Numbered from the stretch's first letter, positions 23,620 to 33,527 are shown. The stretch: DNA of 64,000 nucleotides from Streptomyces himalayensis subsp. himalayensis (GCF_013778455.1 NZ_JACEHE010000001.1:1-64000); one strand, 5' to 3'. Made by a program: numbers and translations. The notes: generated by a model from the sequence alone, not told the origin.

Positions 23620-25083
23620 TCAGCCGCCGTTGACTCGTTTGGCGATGCGGTCGCCCAGTTCCTTGTCGATGTTGCGCCAGTACTGGAGGGCGCGGTCCAG
23701 GACGGGGCGGGAGACGCCCGCGCTGAGGTGGCCGCTGACGTTGGACACCAGGCGTTCGCGGGCCGCGTCGTCCAGGACCTCCCGGACCAGCGTGCCCGGC
23801 TGGCCCCAGTCGTCGTCCTCGCGGTGCAGCGCGTACGCCTCGCGGACCATCTCGCCCGCCGCCTGCCAGCCCGCGGGCTCGCCGAAGGTCTCCGTGGCAG
23901 CCGCCGGGCCGCCGTACGAGTTGGGCGCGTACACGGCGCCGACGTTCGCCGGCTCGTACCGCATCGGGCCGTCCTTCGCGTACGAGTGGACGGCCGACCG
24001 CGGGCGGTTCGGCGGCAGCTGCGCGTAGTTGGGGCCGATCCGGTAGCGGTGCGTGTCCGGGTACGAGAAGAGCCGGCCGAGCAGCATCTTGTCCGGGGAC
24101 GGGCCGATGCCCGGCACCAGGTTCGAGGGCTCGAAGGCGGCCTGTTCGATGTGGACGAAGAAATCTTCCGGATTCTTGTTCAGCGTCATCCGGCCGACCT
24201 CGATCAGCGGGTAGTCGCCGTGCGGCCACACCTTGGTCAGGTCGAACGGGTTGAAACGGTAGTCCGGCGCGTCCTCGAACGGCATGACCTGCACGTGCAT
24301 CGTCCACGACGGGGCGTTGCCGGAGGCGATCGAGTCGAACAGGTCACGGCGGTGGATGTCGCCGTCCGTGCCCGCGAGTTCGTCGGCCTCGGACTGGGTG
24401 AGGAAGTCGATGCCCTGGTCCGTCTTGATGTGGTACTTGACCCAGAACTTCTCGCCGCCGCCGTTGACCCACATATAGGTGTGGGAGCTGTAGCCGTTCA
24501 TGTTGCGGTACGTCTTCGGGACGCCACGGTCGCCCATCAGCCACGTCACCATGTGCGCGGACTCGGGAGACAGGGTCCAGAAGTCCCACTGCATGTTGTT
24601 GTCGCGCAGGCCGCTGTCGGGACGGCGCTTCTGGGAGCGGATGAAGTCCTGGAATTTCATCGGGTCGCGTACGAAGAAGACCGGCGTGTTGTTGCCGACC
24701 AGGTCGTAGTTCCCGTGCTCCGTGTAGAACTTGAGCGCGAAGCCGCGTGGGTCGCGCCAGGTGTCGGGGGAGCCCTGCTCCCCTGCGACCGTCGAGAAAC
24801 GCGCCAGCATCTCCGTCCGCTTCCCCGGCTGGAAGAGGTCGGCCTTGGTGAACTGGCTGACGTCGTTGGTGACTTCGAAGATTCCGTACGCGCCGGCACC
24901 CTTGGCGTGCACCACCCGCTCGGGGACCCGTTCGCGGTTGAACTGGGCCATCTTCTCGATGAGGTAGTGATCCTGGAGAAGGACGGGGCCGGTATCGCCG
25001 ACCGTGAGCGAATGCTCGTCGCTCTCCACCGGTATTCCGGCGTTCGTCGTGGTGTACGGGACCTTGTGTACTGCTTCGGTCAC
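23620..25083 (-). CDS. katA: Monofunctional haem catalase
   Basis: 487-aa clade-3-sized catalase. Distal haem residues are H59 in [13 protein letters not shown] and N132 in [11 protein letters not shown]; the proximal Tyr lies in [20 protein letters not shown]. It breaks down hydrogen peroxide in the cytoplasm. The GTG at 25083 has GGGAGGA 6-12 nt upstream; in-frame codons further upstream are unlikely. Its neighbours ahpC, ahpD and oxyR, 4 kb away, make this a peroxide-defence region. In Streptomyces the major vegetative catalase is controlled by a Fur-like repressor (CatR), but no such gene lies next to this one. Confidence 0.93.
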   Translation of the reverse strand: MTEAVHKVPYTTTNAGIPVESDEHSLTVGDTGPVLLQDHYLIEKMAQFNRERVPERVVHAKGAGAYGIFEVTNDVSQFTKADLFQPGKRTEMLARFSTVAGEQGSPDTWRDPRGFALKFYTEHGNYDLVGNNTPVFFVRDPMKFQDFIRSQKRRPDSGLRDNNMQWDFWTLSPESAHMVTWLMGDRGVPKTYRNMNGYSSHTYMWVNGGGEKFWVKYHIKTDQGIDFLTQSEADELAGTDGDIHRRDLFDSIASGNAPSWTMHVQVMPFEDAPDYRFNPFDLTKVWPHGDYPLIEVGRMTLNKNPEDFFVHIEQAAFEPSNLVPGIGPSPDKMLLGRLFSYPDTHRYRIGPNYAQLPPNRPRSAVHSYAKDGPMRYEPANVGAVYAPNSYGGPAAATETFGEPAGWQAAGEMVREAYALHREDDDWGQPGTLVREVLDDAARERLVSNVSGHLSAGVSRPVLDRALQYWRNIDKELGDRIAKRVNGG

Positions 25084-25243
25084 GAGCGTCCTCCCGTCGT
25101 GCATTCGGGATAGGTCAGGTCGCTTCGCCCACCACAGCAGTCAACTCCGCCAACGCGACGTCGGCAACATATGGACCTTGTCCAAGGTGGAACTCGTACG
25201 AACGTCCCGGGTCAGCCGACGCTGGGGCTTCCCCGGGACGGCC

Positions 25244-27568
25244 TCAGCCCGACGCGGGCGTCGGCAGCTCGAACCAGACCACCTTCCCGGTGCTCAGCCG
25301 GGTCGCGCCCCAGCGGCGGGCCAGCTTGTTGACCAGGAAGAGCCCGCGCCCGCCCTCGTCCGTCGCCCGCGCCTGGCGCAGCCGCGGCAGCTCGGGCACG
25401 TCGTCGCCGACCTCGCAGCGCAGCACGTCGGTGCGCAGCAGACGCAGCGTGACCGGCCGTGACGTATAGCGAACGGCGTTCGTGACCACCTCGCTGACCA
25501 GCAGTTCCACCGAGTCCGTCAGTTCCTCCAGGTCCCAGCGGGCCAGTGCCTTGCGGGCCAGACCGCGGGCGCGGCGGGGTGCCGCGTCCTCCGGGTCCAG
25601 ATTCCAGTACGCGACGTCGCTCGGCGCGATCCCGTTGAAGCGCGCCGCGAGCAGCGCGATGTCGTCGTCCCGGTCACCCGGGCCGAGCATGTCGAGCACC
25701 TCGTCGCACAGCGCCTCCAGCGGCGGCGGGCGGTCCGGGCCGGTCAGCTGCGCGGTCGCGGACAGCCGCTCGCGCAGCTGCTCTATGCCGGTCCACACGT
25801 CGCGCAGCCGGGACTCCACGAGACCGTCCGTGTACAGCAGGAGCGTGGTCCCGGCGGGCGCGTCCAGTTCGACGGCCTCGAAGTCGACGCCGCCCACACC
25901 GATCGGCGCGCCCGCCGGCACCCGCAGCACCTCGGCGCGCCCGCTCAAGTGCAGCAGAACCGGCGGCGGATGGCCCGCGTTGGCGATGGTGATGCGGTGC
26001 GTGACCGGGTCGTAGACGGCGTACAGGCAGGTCGCCATGCGGTCGCTGCCGAGCCGCTGTGCCTGCTCGTCGAGGTGGTGCAGCACCTCCTGCGGCGGCA
26101 GGTCCAGTCCGGCCAGCGTCTGCGCGGTCGTCCGCAGCTGGCCCATGATCGCCGCCGAGGTCATGGAGTGCCCCATGACGTCGCCGACGACGAGGGCGAC
26201 GCGGTTGCCGGGCAGCGGGATCGCGTCGTACCAGTCGCCGCCGACCCGGGCCGTCTCGGCGGCCGGCAGATAGCGGGACGCGAGCCGCACACCGTGCGGC
26301 TGGGGCAGCGACTCGGGCAGCATCGTGCGCTGCAGCTCGTCGGCGATGTACGCCTCGCGGTCGTACAGGACCGCCTTGTCGATACCGAGCGCGCTGTGCG
26401 TGGCGAGCTGCGCGGCGACCAGCAGATCCTCGGTCTCGAACGCCGGCCGGTCCGGACGGCGCAGGAACACCGCGGCACCGATGACACGCCGACGGCCGCG
26501 CAGCGGTGCCAGGATCGTGTGCTGCGCGCCCGGCACCTGCCGCTCCCCTCCGAGCAGTTCGGGCAGCGCGCCCAGCGCGGCGGTGGCGTCCGCGAACACG
26601 GGACGTACGCCGCGCAGCACCTCGGCGAGCGGACCGCCCGGCCGCACCTCGCACAGCTCCGTGGTCCCCGTGACATCGGGCTGCAGCTGCAGCCCCGGAA
26701 ACAGCCCCGGCGGCAGGCCGCCGTCGGTGTCCGCGTCCTCGGTTCCGTCCTCGATCCGCCGCAGCCGGTCGGTGCGCCGCAGCCGCAGGACGACGGGCCC
26801 GGAGGGCCGCTCGTCGCCGACCGGCAGCGGGTCGCGCAGATACACCAGGATCGCGTCGGAGAACGTCGGCACGGTGGCCCGGCACAGCCCCATCACGATC
26901 TCGTCGAGGTCCATGCCCCGCGCGATACGCCGGGTCGCGGCCCCGACGAACCGCAGCCGGTCGCCGTCGCGCTGCATCGCGGCAGGGCCGAGCGAGGGCA
27001 CCCCGGTCAGGGAGCGTGCTCCCGCCTCGCCCGGGTGGAGCCCGGCCTCGGCGATCTCTCTCGCGTCGGCCCAGTGCGTACTGTCGGCGCCTCGCTGAAG
27101 TGGTGCGCCCTGAGGTGCGGGGCGTGGGCGATGAGGGTCGGGTTCGGCGGTCGAGGGCTGGGAGTGCTCGGTGCCGGCGCTGCCCACAGGACCCACGGGA
27201 CCGGATCCAGGGGGCCCGGCAGGCCCGGCGGACCGGGCAGCTCCGGGAGGATCGGCAGGTCCGGAGGGCCCGGCAGCTCCGGCGGGCCAGGCTCCGGAGG
27301 GCGTGCCAGAGGCGTCCGCGGCGCCGGATGCGTTTCCGGGCCCGGCAGCGCCCGCGTCGTGGGGGTTGCCGCCGCCCGGCACGGTCGTGCCGTACGGGGC
27401 CGAGGGGTCGCCGGGCCGGCCCTGCGCAGGTAAGGCGACCATGCCCGCTGCGTCAGGGACTTCCGGGTTCTCCGGGGTACGCAGCAGCGCCCCGCGCGGG
27501 TCTGCGGGGGCGGGAGGCCGGGCAGCGGTGGGCTGCCCGCGCTCGTGGGAGGTGGGGTGCTCCGTCAC
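25244..27568 (-). CDS. SpoIIE-type PP2C phosphatase with GAF and ATPase domains
   Basis: 774-aa cytoplasmic regulator. Residues 1-170 are Pro/Gly/Ala-rich and probably disordered. A GAF-like sensor follows (about 190-390, including HTILAPLRGRRRVIGAAVFL). The PP2C/SpoIIE phosphatase covers about 395-615 (LQRTMLPESLPQPHGVRLAS, GGDWYDAIPL, VVGDVMGHSMTSAAIMGQLR, LLLYTDGLVE, DDDIALLAARF). A C-terminal RsbW-like ATPase has N-box ELLVSEVVTNAVRY and G2 EGGRGLFLVNKLA. Such proteins act in partner switching on anti-sigma and anti-anti-sigma factors. The GTG at 27568 was chosen by resemblance to homologues; the ATG at 27613 is possible. Neither has a strong ribosome site. Confidence 0.9.
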   Translation of the reverse strand: MTEHPTSHERGQPTAARPPAPADPRGALLRTPENPEVPDAAGMVALPAQGRPGDPSAPYGTTVPGGGNPHDAGAAGPGNASGAADASGTPSGAWPAGAAGPSGPADPPGAARSAGPAGPPGSGPVGPVGSAGTEHSQPSTAEPDPHRPRPAPQGAPLQRGADSTHWADAREIAEAGLHPGEAGARSLTGVPSLGPAAMQRDGDRLRFVGAATRRIARGMDLDEIVMGLCRATVPTFSDAILVYLRDPLPVGDERPSGPVVLRLRRTDRLRRIEDGTEDADTDGGLPPGLFPGLQLQPDVTGTTELCEVRPGGPLAEVLRGVRPVFADATAALGALPELLGGERQVPGAQHTILAPLRGRRRVIGAAVFLRRPDRPAFETEDLLVAAQLATHSALGIDKAVLYDREAYIADELQRTMLPESLPQPHGVRLASRYLPAAETARVGGDWYDAIPLPGNRVALVVGDVMGHSMTSAAIMGQLRTTAQTLAGLDLPPQEVLHHLDEQAQRLGSDRMATCLYAVYDPVTHRITIANAGHPPPVLLHLSGRAEVLRVPAGAPIGVGGVDFEAVELDAPAGTTLLLYTDGLVESRLRDVWTGIEQLRERLSATAQLTGPDRPPPLEALCDEVLDMLGPGDRDDDIALLAARFNGIAPSDVAYWNLDPEDAAPRRARGLARKALARWDLEELTDSVELLVSEVVTNAVRYTSRPVTLRLLRTDVLRCEVGDDVPELPRLRQARATDEGGRGLFLVNKLARRWGATRLSTGKVVWFELPTPASG

Positions 27569-27618
27569 GCGTGTCGAATCCGTCCGTCCGGGGCTGCGCG
27601 CCGTGCGCGCCATGGGTC

Positions 27619-28005
27619 TCAGGAGCGCTGGCAGTTGAGAAACAGGTGCTGTTCGGGATCGGGGCCACTCCTGCTCGTGGGGGTTCCCCCGCGCCGGTCG
27701 AGCCGGGAGTGGGGGAGGAGCCGGGAGCCTGGGGGAGCATCAGGCATCGCCGGAACGCACGCGAACGTGTCCTCCCCGGCGATCCCGGAATCCGCGTCGC
27801 GCACGCCCTGGCGCAGTTCGTTCCGCAGAGAGGCCGATACCCGGAATACGTGTGCCAAGAACTGATTCTCGGTGCCCTGCCGACGAGGCGTCGGACAGGC
27901 TCCGGACCGGCCCCTGCGATGGGCCCGGTACCCCCCGGCCATACCGTCCGCCCGGTACGGCGTCGCGCCACCGTACCGTTCGTAAGCCTCGCTACCCTCG
28001 CTCAC
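27619..28005 (-). CDS. Weak candidate for a small hypothetical protein
   Basis: A 128-aa frame starting at GTG 28005 (GGGGCGGCGGGAC upstream) reads MSEGSEAYERYGGATPYRAD and later NQFLAHVFRVSASLRNELRQ, which looks helical. Its last third runs through the interspersed repeat at 27665-27712, so the C-terminus at least is not ancestral. Codon bias is only partly coding-like. It fills a gap of about 560 bp between two minus-strand genes. No family recognised. Confidence 0.3.
   Translation of the reverse strand: MSEGSEAYERYGGATPYRADGMAGGYRAHRRGRSGACPTPRRQGTENQFLAHVFRVSASLRNELRQGVRDADSGIAGEDTFACVPAMPDAPPGSRLLPHSRLDRRGGTPTSRSGPDPEQHLFLNCQRS
27665..27712. repeat. Streptomyces interspersed inverted repeat
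   Basis: CCACTCCTGCTCG and CGAGCCGGGAGTGG (imperfect arms) enclose TGGGGGTTCCCCCGCG. This GGGGGTTCCCCC-centred element is a common intergenic repeat in Streptomyces (from memory) and often acts as a terminator; here it lies after the DUF402 gene. Confidence 0.7.
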
Positions 28006-28127
28006 GTCCCGCCGCCCCTCGATGACGTCGTGTCAGGCCTTGTCCATGTGAAAGGAGTTGCTGCTGTGCTGCCGTGTACTTGCGGAGGACGATCCTACGT
28101 TTGCCCTACGGGGGCGCATCAAGGGTC

Positions 28128-28814
28128 TCATGACGGCACTCGAGCGGGCGTGCGATCCCAGTCGTCCGGAAGAAGCGGTATCGACCATTCCGGGTCCGGC
28201 CGCCAGTGCTGCCAGCCGTCCGAGAACGGCGCGCCCCACGAGCGGATCACGTCGACGGCATCCCGCCCGGCCCGGCGTACGGACTCGGCCTGAGCGGCGT
28301 CCATCAGACCGGCCTGCTGCGCCTGCGCGAACTCGTCCTCGTCGCGCCACTGCCACGTGCGGTCCGGGTACACGCAGATGTCCAGGAAGTGGTCCTCGGA
28401 GTCGATACCGCCGGCCCAACGCACACGCGGCTCCTCCAGGTTCACGTACCAGTTCTTGAACCGCCAGCCCGGCTCCCAGAACAGCCATACGGACCAGGCC
28501 TCATCGGGCCGCGCCAGCTTCAGCACGCCCGTGCCGAACCAGCGGTCGCGCCGCACCGTGCGCGGCTTCGTGTACCGCGTGTCCAGCGGCTCCACATGCA
28601 CAGGCGTGCCGTCCGCGAGGACCGGCTTCACACACTCCGTGCCGGGCGCCATCCATACGGCGAGCAACTCGGCGGTGTCCTGGACGACGGTCACGGGACG
28701 GCAGATGTGGAAGCGGTCGCCGGCGTTCTCCCGGTAACGCCACAGGATGTGGTCGCCGGGAGCCCAGTGCGCCGTGCCGCTTCCGTCCATGAGTCCGCTC
28801 GCCCTGTCTGTCAT
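28128..28814 (-). CDS. DUF402 family protein (FomD/nucleoside-diphosphatase-like)
   Basis: 228-aa protein of the DUF402 family. WLFWEPGWRFKNWYVNLEEP and DHFLDICVYPDRTWQWRDEDEF hold the aromatic and acidic residues that form the metal-nucleotide site in FomD and in staphylococcal nucleoside tri/diphosphatase. The likely activity is metal-dependent hydrolysis of a nucleotide substrate; which one is unknown. ATG at 28812-28814. It sits next to fumC, with a repeated palindromic region at its promoter (28860-28921), so it may be separately controlled. Confidence 0.8.
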   Translation of the reverse strand: MTDRASGLMDGSGTAHWAPGDHILWRYRENAGDRFHICRPVTVVQDTAELLAVWMAPGTECVKPVLADGTPVHVEPLDTRYTKPRTVRRDRWFGTGVLKLARPDEAWSVWLFWEPGWRFKNWYVNLEEPRVRWAGGIDSEDHFLDICVYPDRTWQWRDEDEFAQAQQAGLMDAAQAESVRRAGRDAVDVIRSWGAPFSDGWQHWRPDPEWSIPLLPDDWDRTPARVPS

Positions 28815-28859
28815 GCGCAGATATTAGGTGCCCAGGGCATACGACGCTGCGGTGCCCGT

Positions 28860-28921
28860 CACGGATGCAGGAGTGGCAACACGGATGCGCCATGGCGAAA
28901 CACGAATGCGCCATGGCGCAA
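28860..28921. promoter_or_regulatory. Tandem ~21-bp repeats with palindromic cores upstream of DUF402
   Basis: Three units of 20, 21 and 21 bp start with CACGGATGC or CACGAATGC, and a partial fourth (CATGACCGCAATGAAAA) follows. The third carries the perfect 14-bp palindrome TGCGCCATGGCGCA (28907-28920) and the second TGCGCCATGGCGAA, exactly 21 bp apart. That is two helical turns, as expected for cooperative repressor sites. Confidence 0.6.
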
Positions 28922-28954
28922 CATGACCGCAATGAAAAACCGCGGTGCGGGCCC

Positions 28955-30364
28955 TTACGGGTGTGTCATCCGCAGGACGTCCAGCGCCTCGTCCAGCTGC
29001 TCGAGCGACAGGTCGCCCCGCTCGACGTACCCGGACTCCAGGACGACCTCGCGAATCGTCTTCCGCTCGGCCAGCGCCCGCTTCGCCACCTTCGCCGCCT
29101 CTTCGTATCCGATGTACTTGTTCAGCGGGGTCACGACGGACGGCGAGGACTCGGCGTACTCACGGGCCCGCTCGCGGTTCGCGGTGATGCCGTCGACGGT
29201 CCGGTCGGCGAGGAGCCGCGAGGCGTTCGCGAGGAGCCGGATGGATTCGAGCACGTTCTTGGCGATGACGGGGAGCATGACGTTGAGCTCGAAGTTCCCG
29301 GCGGCACCGGCCACCGTGACCGTCGTGTCATTGCCGGTGACCTGCGCGGCGACCATCAGGACCGCCTCCGGGACGACCGGGTTGACCTTGCCCGGCATGA
29401 TCGACGAACCGGGCTGGAGGTCGGGCAGGGCGATCTCGGCGAGCCCGGTGCGCGGACCGCTCGACATCCACCGCAGGTCGTTGGCGATCTTCGTCAGCCC
29501 GACCGCGATGGTCCGGAGCTGGCCGCTCGTCTCCACGATGCCGTCACGCGCACCCTGCGCCTCGAAGTGGTTGCGCGCCTCGGTGAGCGGCAGCCCGGTG
29601 GCCCGCGCCACCTCGGCGATCACGGCGGCCGAGAAACCGGGAGGCGTGTTGATACCGGTGCCCACGGCGGTGCCCCCGAGCGGCAGTTCGGCCAGCCGCG
29701 GCAGCGAGGCCCGCAGCCGCTCCACGCCGTACCGCACCTGCGCCGCGTACCCGCCGAACTCCTGGCCGAGGGTCACGGGCGTGGCGTCCATGAGATGCGT
29801 ACGCCCGGACTTCACGACATCGGCGAACTCGTCCGACTTCCGCTCAAGGGAGGCTGCCAGATGCTCGAGAGCCGGGATCAGATCGTGCGTCACGGCGGCG
29901 GTGGCGGCGATATGGATGGAGGACGGGAAGACGTCGTTCGAGGACTGTGACGCGTTCACGTGGTCGTTCGGGTGGACGGGACGCCCGAGCTGCTCGGTGG
30001 CGAGCGTGGCCAGCACCTCGTTGGTGTTCATGTTGGAGGAGGTGCCAGAGCCCGTCTGAAACACATCGACGGGGAAGTGCTCGTCCCACCGCCCCTCGGC
30101 GACGTCCTGCGCCGCGTCCACGATGGCGTCCGCGATGTCCTTGTCGAGCACCCCGAGTTCGGCGTTCACCTTGGCCGCGGCTGCCTTGATACGCGCCAGC
30201 GCCTCGATGTGCGCGCGCTCGAGACGCTGCCCGGAGATGGGGAAGTTCTCCACGGCCCGCTGCGTCTGCGCCCGCCACTTGGCGTGCGCGGGGACGCGCA
30301 CTTCGCCCATGGAGTCGTGCTCGATGCGGTAGCGCTGGCCGCCGTCGTCTTCGGTCGTCGTCAT
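28955..30364 (-). CDS. fumC: Fumarate hydratase, class II
   Basis: 469-aa fumarase of the fumarase/aspartase superfamily. The signature [11 protein letters not shown] holds the flexible catalytic loop; [26 protein letters not shown] and [12 protein letters not shown] are the other active-site blocks. It interconverts fumarate and malate in the TCA cycle and needs no iron-sulfur cluster. ATG at 30362-30364. A class I, Fe-S fumarase gene lies 11 kb downstream on the same strand (41665-43341). In related genomes the two are near neighbours, so the DNA between them here is an insertion. Confidence 0.95.
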   Translation of the reverse strand: MTTTEDDGGQRYRIEHDSMGEVRVPAHAKWRAQTQRAVENFPISGQRLERAHIEALARIKAAAAKVNAELGVLDKDIADAIVDAAQDVAEGRWDEHFPVDVFQTGSGTSSNMNTNEVLATLATEQLGRPVHPNDHVNASQSSNDVFPSSIHIAATAAVTHDLIPALEHLAASLERKSDEFADVVKSGRTHLMDATPVTLGQEFGGYAAQVRYGVERLRASLPRLAELPLGGTAVGTGINTPPGFSAAVIAEVARATGLPLTEARNHFEAQGARDGIVETSGQLRTIAVGLTKIANDLRWMSSGPRTGLAEIALPDLQPGSSIMPGKVNPVVPEAVLMVAAQVTGNDTTVTVAGAAGNFELNVMLPVIAKNVLESIRLLANASRLLADRTVDGITANRERAREYAESSPSVVTPLNKYIGYEEAAKVAKRALAERKTIREVVLESGYVERGDLSLEQLDEALDVLRMTHP

Positions 30365-30542
30365 CGTCGTACCTCCAGGGAGGAGAGCGTCGGGTCGGTG
30401 GGGGGTATTCCCCTTTCGGGATCTTCCCCTCTCAGGGCTTTGCTCTCAGGCGCGGGTAGGACTCCGTTAGGCCTTCCCGATCACGCGGGTAGGGAGCCTG
30501 TCGGTCGCATGCGGCTGATGGACGGTTTGACGGAGGTTCGGG

Positions 30543-31098
30543 ATGGGTGCAGTGACGTCGCAGCGCGACAGGGATTTCCTGGACGGCGGGGCCCAGCTCG
30601 GCGACCCCTGGCAGGGAGTGGACAGGGAGGCCCTGGCGCGGGCCGTCCGTGAGCAGTCCGAGCGGCCGGTGCCCGGTGTGGACGACATGGCGTCCTATCT
30701 CGCGGCCCAGGTGTCGGACACCTCGCACCGCGAGGTGGTGGGGCCGCTTCTGGCTGGTCAGGGCGCGAGCGGTGTCGTCGTGCGGCGTGGCGTGGTCATC
30801 GCCTCGTGGGGCGACCCGGCACGCGAGGAGATGGCCTACAGCGTGACCAAGAGCGCCCTGTCCCTGGTGGCTGGCGTCGCCTTCGACGACGGGCTGCTGC
30901 GCCTGGACGAACCTGTGTCCACGTCGGTCGACCTGCCACAGTTCGCCGACGCCCATGGGCGCGCGATCACGTGGCGGCATCTGCTCGACCAGACCAGCCA
31001 GTGGGAGGGCGAGCTGTGGGGCAAGCCGACACGAGTCGACGCGCAGAGCACCCGTGAGGGCACGGAGTCGCCGGGCGGCCCGCCCGGCGAGGGCTGGC
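30543..31098 (+). pseudogene. N-terminal half of a beta-lactamase-family serine hydrolase
   Basis: The first about 185 codons encode a class C beta-lactamase/esterase-like domain with S100-VTK103 as the SxxK active site, VSTSVDLPQFADAHGRAITW and HLLDQTSQWEGELWGKPTRV. After GPPGEGW (codon 185) homology-like sequence stops and unrelated basic sequence (HRRHARRPRQ) continues the frame to a stop at 31289. A matching C-terminal end (LLWVDPARDLVI, then SRWG) occurs at 35350-35463. The middle, including the Tyr motif, is missing. Start has GGAGG 6 nt upstream. The break is most simply explained by insertion plus deletion. Confidence 0.75.
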
Positions 31099-31289
31099 AC
31101 CGGCGCCACGCCCGCCGCCCACGCCAGGCCAACGCCGACGCCGACCGCGAGGCACGCCTCGCCGCCCAGCTCGCCACCGAGGCCGAAGCCACCGACGGCA
31201 CGTGGCGGGGCGAGTGGATCGGCGAGCAGGCCGACGGCGCCCTGTTCGCCATCGAGCGCGACGCCGAACAGGGCGCGTTGTTCGCGTAG
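31099..31289 (+). pseudogene. 3' fragment of an unidentified phage/mobile-element gene
   Basis: About 63 codons (HRRHARRPRQANADADREAR and EWIGEQADGALFAIERDAEQ) are fused in frame to the broken hydrolase. Highly charged, Ala-rich, ending in GALFA. It looks like the tail of a larger mobile-element protein; I do not recognise the family. Confidence 0.45.
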
Positions 31290-31399
31290 CCCACACAACG
31301 ACAGCGGGCCCGCACGCGGCGACTCCACCGCCGGACGGGCCCGACTAACCACGACGGGAGCAAACCCCGACCAAGGCCACCACCAACCCTACCGACGCC

Positions 31400-31777
31400 A
31401 TGTCGCGCGCCGAGCGGCGCACCCGCGTGCGCCAGCTCGCCGCCGCTGGCCTGTCCAACCGCGCCATTGCGCGCCGCCTCAGCATCGGCAAAGACACCGT
31501 GGCGCGCGACCTCCGCGCCACCGAAGCGCCAGCAGCGCCGACCCCCGTGCCGCAGATTGCGCCACCCGCCCTGACCAGCGGCGCAACCGGTGCGCCAATT
31601 CCTACGCGTCTTGTCCGCGACCTCGACCCGCAGCTCATCAAAGACCTGAACGTCCTTGCCGACCCGCGCACCGGTCGCCTTCCCGAGACACTGGCGCAGA
31701 TCATCCACGCCGCCGCCAACCAGGGCCGCGCCACATGGCTCACCGTGGCGCAGCGCCACGCCGAACCCGTGCCGTAG
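31400..31777 (+). CDS. Helix-turn-helix protein of phage/mobile origin
   Basis: 125-aa protein with a resolvase-type HTH at residues 2-42 (RRTRVRQLAAAGLSNRAIAR, RLSIGKDTVARDLRAT). A Pro/Ala-rich linker leads to a C-terminal helical part (LVRDLDPQLIKDLNVLADPR, ETLAQIIHAAANQGRATWLT). Proteins of this shape stand near terminase genes in actinobacterial prophages and may be DNA-recognition subunits or regulators. The ATG at 31400 lacks a strong ribosome site, and the reading frame is open upstream, so the start is uncertain. Confidence 0.6.
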   Translation: MSRAERRTRVRQLAAAGLSNRAIARRLSIGKDTVARDLRATEAPAAPTPVPQIAPPALTSGATGAPIPTRLVRDLDPQLIKDLNVLADPRTGRLPETLAQIIHAAANQGRATWLTVAQRHAEPVP

Positions 31778-31851
31778 CCGCCCACATCCACCGCCGACCG
31801 CGCGCCCTGCCCGTCCGACACGGCGGGGCGCACCGTGAGACGGCACAGCTC

Positions 31852-33027
31852 TCAGGGATTCGTCAGTGAATCGACCTCACGCGCGATAGTCAGACAGCTG
31901 TCAACGAAGTCGCGTGCAGCACCAGGTGTGACCTCCCCGGCCCCATGTACAGCACGGTTACGCAGCTGACGCAATCGTTCGAAAACAACTTTGCTGCTCG
32001 GAGACAGTCCCACAGTTGTCAAGGCAGGCCCCACCTCCGCCGACCGCAGTTCAGGGGGGGTGATGATATGAAAAGCAGTCAACGTGTCCAGACACAAGGC
32101 GTAGAGCGCATTCCATGCCGTGACAACGGCTCCAGCAGGTGAAGCGTCGACTATGTCCCTGGCATTCCGAAGCTCTCTACGCCAGGGCGGGGTTTCCCTT
32201 TGACCTTGACCACCAGCATCGCTCTGCGCCTCCAGCACGGGCGGTCGGAATGATGGAGGAAGCGGAGGCAGGCCGGAGCCTGGCTGCGCCGATTGTCTCG
32301 CGGGCGCGTTACGCGGCGACTGAATGGGTTGCGGGAACCCATATCCCCCCGACGCAGACGCCGGGTACCCATACCCCCTGGACGCAGACGCCGTCGGGGA
32401 CCCATACCACCCCGGGGACGGAGACTCCCACTCCTCCGACTCAGGGGCGGGAGACTCCTCGGACTGAGGCTCCCGGTACTCCGGCTCCTCCGACTCAGGG
32501 GCGGGAGACTCCTCGAACGGAAACTCCGGCTCGTCTGGTGAAAGCCACCCGTTCACTACAGGAGGCGGCGCCGGAGGCTGATCTTCCGACCTAGGAGGCG
32601 GGGTCGGAGGCTGATCTTCCGACCTAGGAGGCGGAGGCGGAGACCACCCACCCGACCTGGGAGGCGGAGACCACGATACGTTCGCCCAACCAGGCTGCGA
32701 CTGGTTCTCCGATTCAGGAGCAGGCACCGGTTCCTGCAGCAGGTAATCCTCCGGCTCAGTACGCGAAGGCGTCGGTTCCTGTCGGGGTTGCTGCGCTCCC
32801 TGAAACGGAGGCCTCAACAGTTGATCGGCATCAGCGACGCCCTCCGCTTGATTCAGCACGTCCCGCGCCTCGGCAGCAAACTCGATTGCGCCTGCCGGAG
32901 TCTCCACACGCGTCATCCGGGTAAATGCCGCCCGTAATTGGACACGTAGGCACCAAACCATGGCAAGCGTAACGAGTGGCCACACCAGGGCCTCTACGTA
33001 CTTGAGAACAAGCTCGGCGATCTCCAC
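31852..33027 (-). CDS. Membrane-anchored protein with Pro-rich linker and HEPN-like/DUF4145-like tail
   Basis: 391-aa protein of unknown function. Residues 1-30 contain one membrane helix (YVEALVWPLVTLAMVWCLRV), then a short helical segment. A very Pro/Glu/Ser-rich repetitive linker follows (about 60-280, with repeated PPPRSEDQPP and SEESPAPESEE units). The C-terminal part (about 290-391) includes VFERLRQLRNRAVHGAGEVT, whose R-x-x-RNRAVH pattern resembles the RX4-6H site of HEPN ribonuclease-like folds or DUF4145. GTG start at 33027. GC content is lower than in flanking core genes, suggesting recent acquisition. It lies inside the split hydrolase gene. Confidence 0.65.
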   Translation of the reverse strand: MEIAELVLKYVEALVWPLVTLAMVWCLRVQLRAAFTRMTRVETPAGAIEFAAEARDVLNQAEGVADADQLLRPPFQGAQQPRQEPTPSRTEPEDYLLQEPVPAPESENQSQPGWANVSWSPPPRSGGWSPPPPPRSEDQPPTPPPRSEDQPPAPPPVVNGWLSPDEPEFPFEESPAPESEEPEYREPQSEESPAPESEEWESPSPGWYGSPTASASRGYGYPASASGGYGFPQPIQSPRNAPARQSAQPGSGLPPLPPSFRPPVLEAQSDAGGQGQRETPPWRRELRNARDIVDASPAGAVVTAWNALYALCLDTLTAFHIITPPELRSAEVGPALTTVGLSPSSKVVFERLRQLRNRAVHGAGEVTPGAARDFVDSCLTIAREVDSLTNP

Positions 33028-33251
33028 GCGCCCATGTTGACGTTTGCCCGCGACTTCAGAGGTCTGGCTCAAGATCTGTGACGGAGGTGCAACATGGGCA
33101 CCCCTGTCAATAACTGCGACCGCCAACGACCCTCGACCACAAAGAAGAGCGCTGCCCCGTCCGACCGGACGCCGACCCGGCCGCGCGCCCGCGCGTGACA
33201 CCCGCTCGTGTGATCCCCCGCCGTATCCCGAACCGCGGCAGAGGATCACGC

Positions 33252-33527
33252 GTGTCTGACGGCATGACCGACACCGCACCATGGGCCGGACCCGGAATCG
33301 TCCGCGTGGACGTCACCGCGTCCGACCGCGCCACGGCCCGCGCCGCCGCCCGCATCGCCCGCCTGTGGGCATCGACCGGAGGGGAACGCGGGCAGCTCGC
33401 CGAGGACGGCGCCCGCGCGCGCCTGTACGCCGACATCACGCGCCCACCCGCGCCGCGCCGCACGCGCACCGGCCGCCGCCCACGTATCCGGCCGCACATT
33501 GCACACCGTTGCCGTTCCGTGATCTAA
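33252..33527 (+). CDS. Small hypothetical protein of mobile-element type
   Basis: 91 aa from GTG 33252 (in-frame ATG at 33264 also possible). WAGPGIVRVDVTASDRATAR and ARIARLWASTGGERGQ give an alpha/beta half, and the tail is basic (PRRTRTGRRPRIRPH). Resembles small unnamed proteins in Streptomyces integrative elements. No function recognised. Confidence 0.4.
   Translation: MSDGMTDTAPWAGPGIVRVDVTASDRATARAAARIARLWASTGGERGQLAEDGARARLYADITRPPAPRRTRTGRRPRIRPHIAHRCRSVI

Noticed and set aside
21092-24307. Thousand-codon minus-strand frame across the PBP and catalase genes
   Set aside because: It crosses two genes with clear catalytic motifs in other frames and shows no family features.
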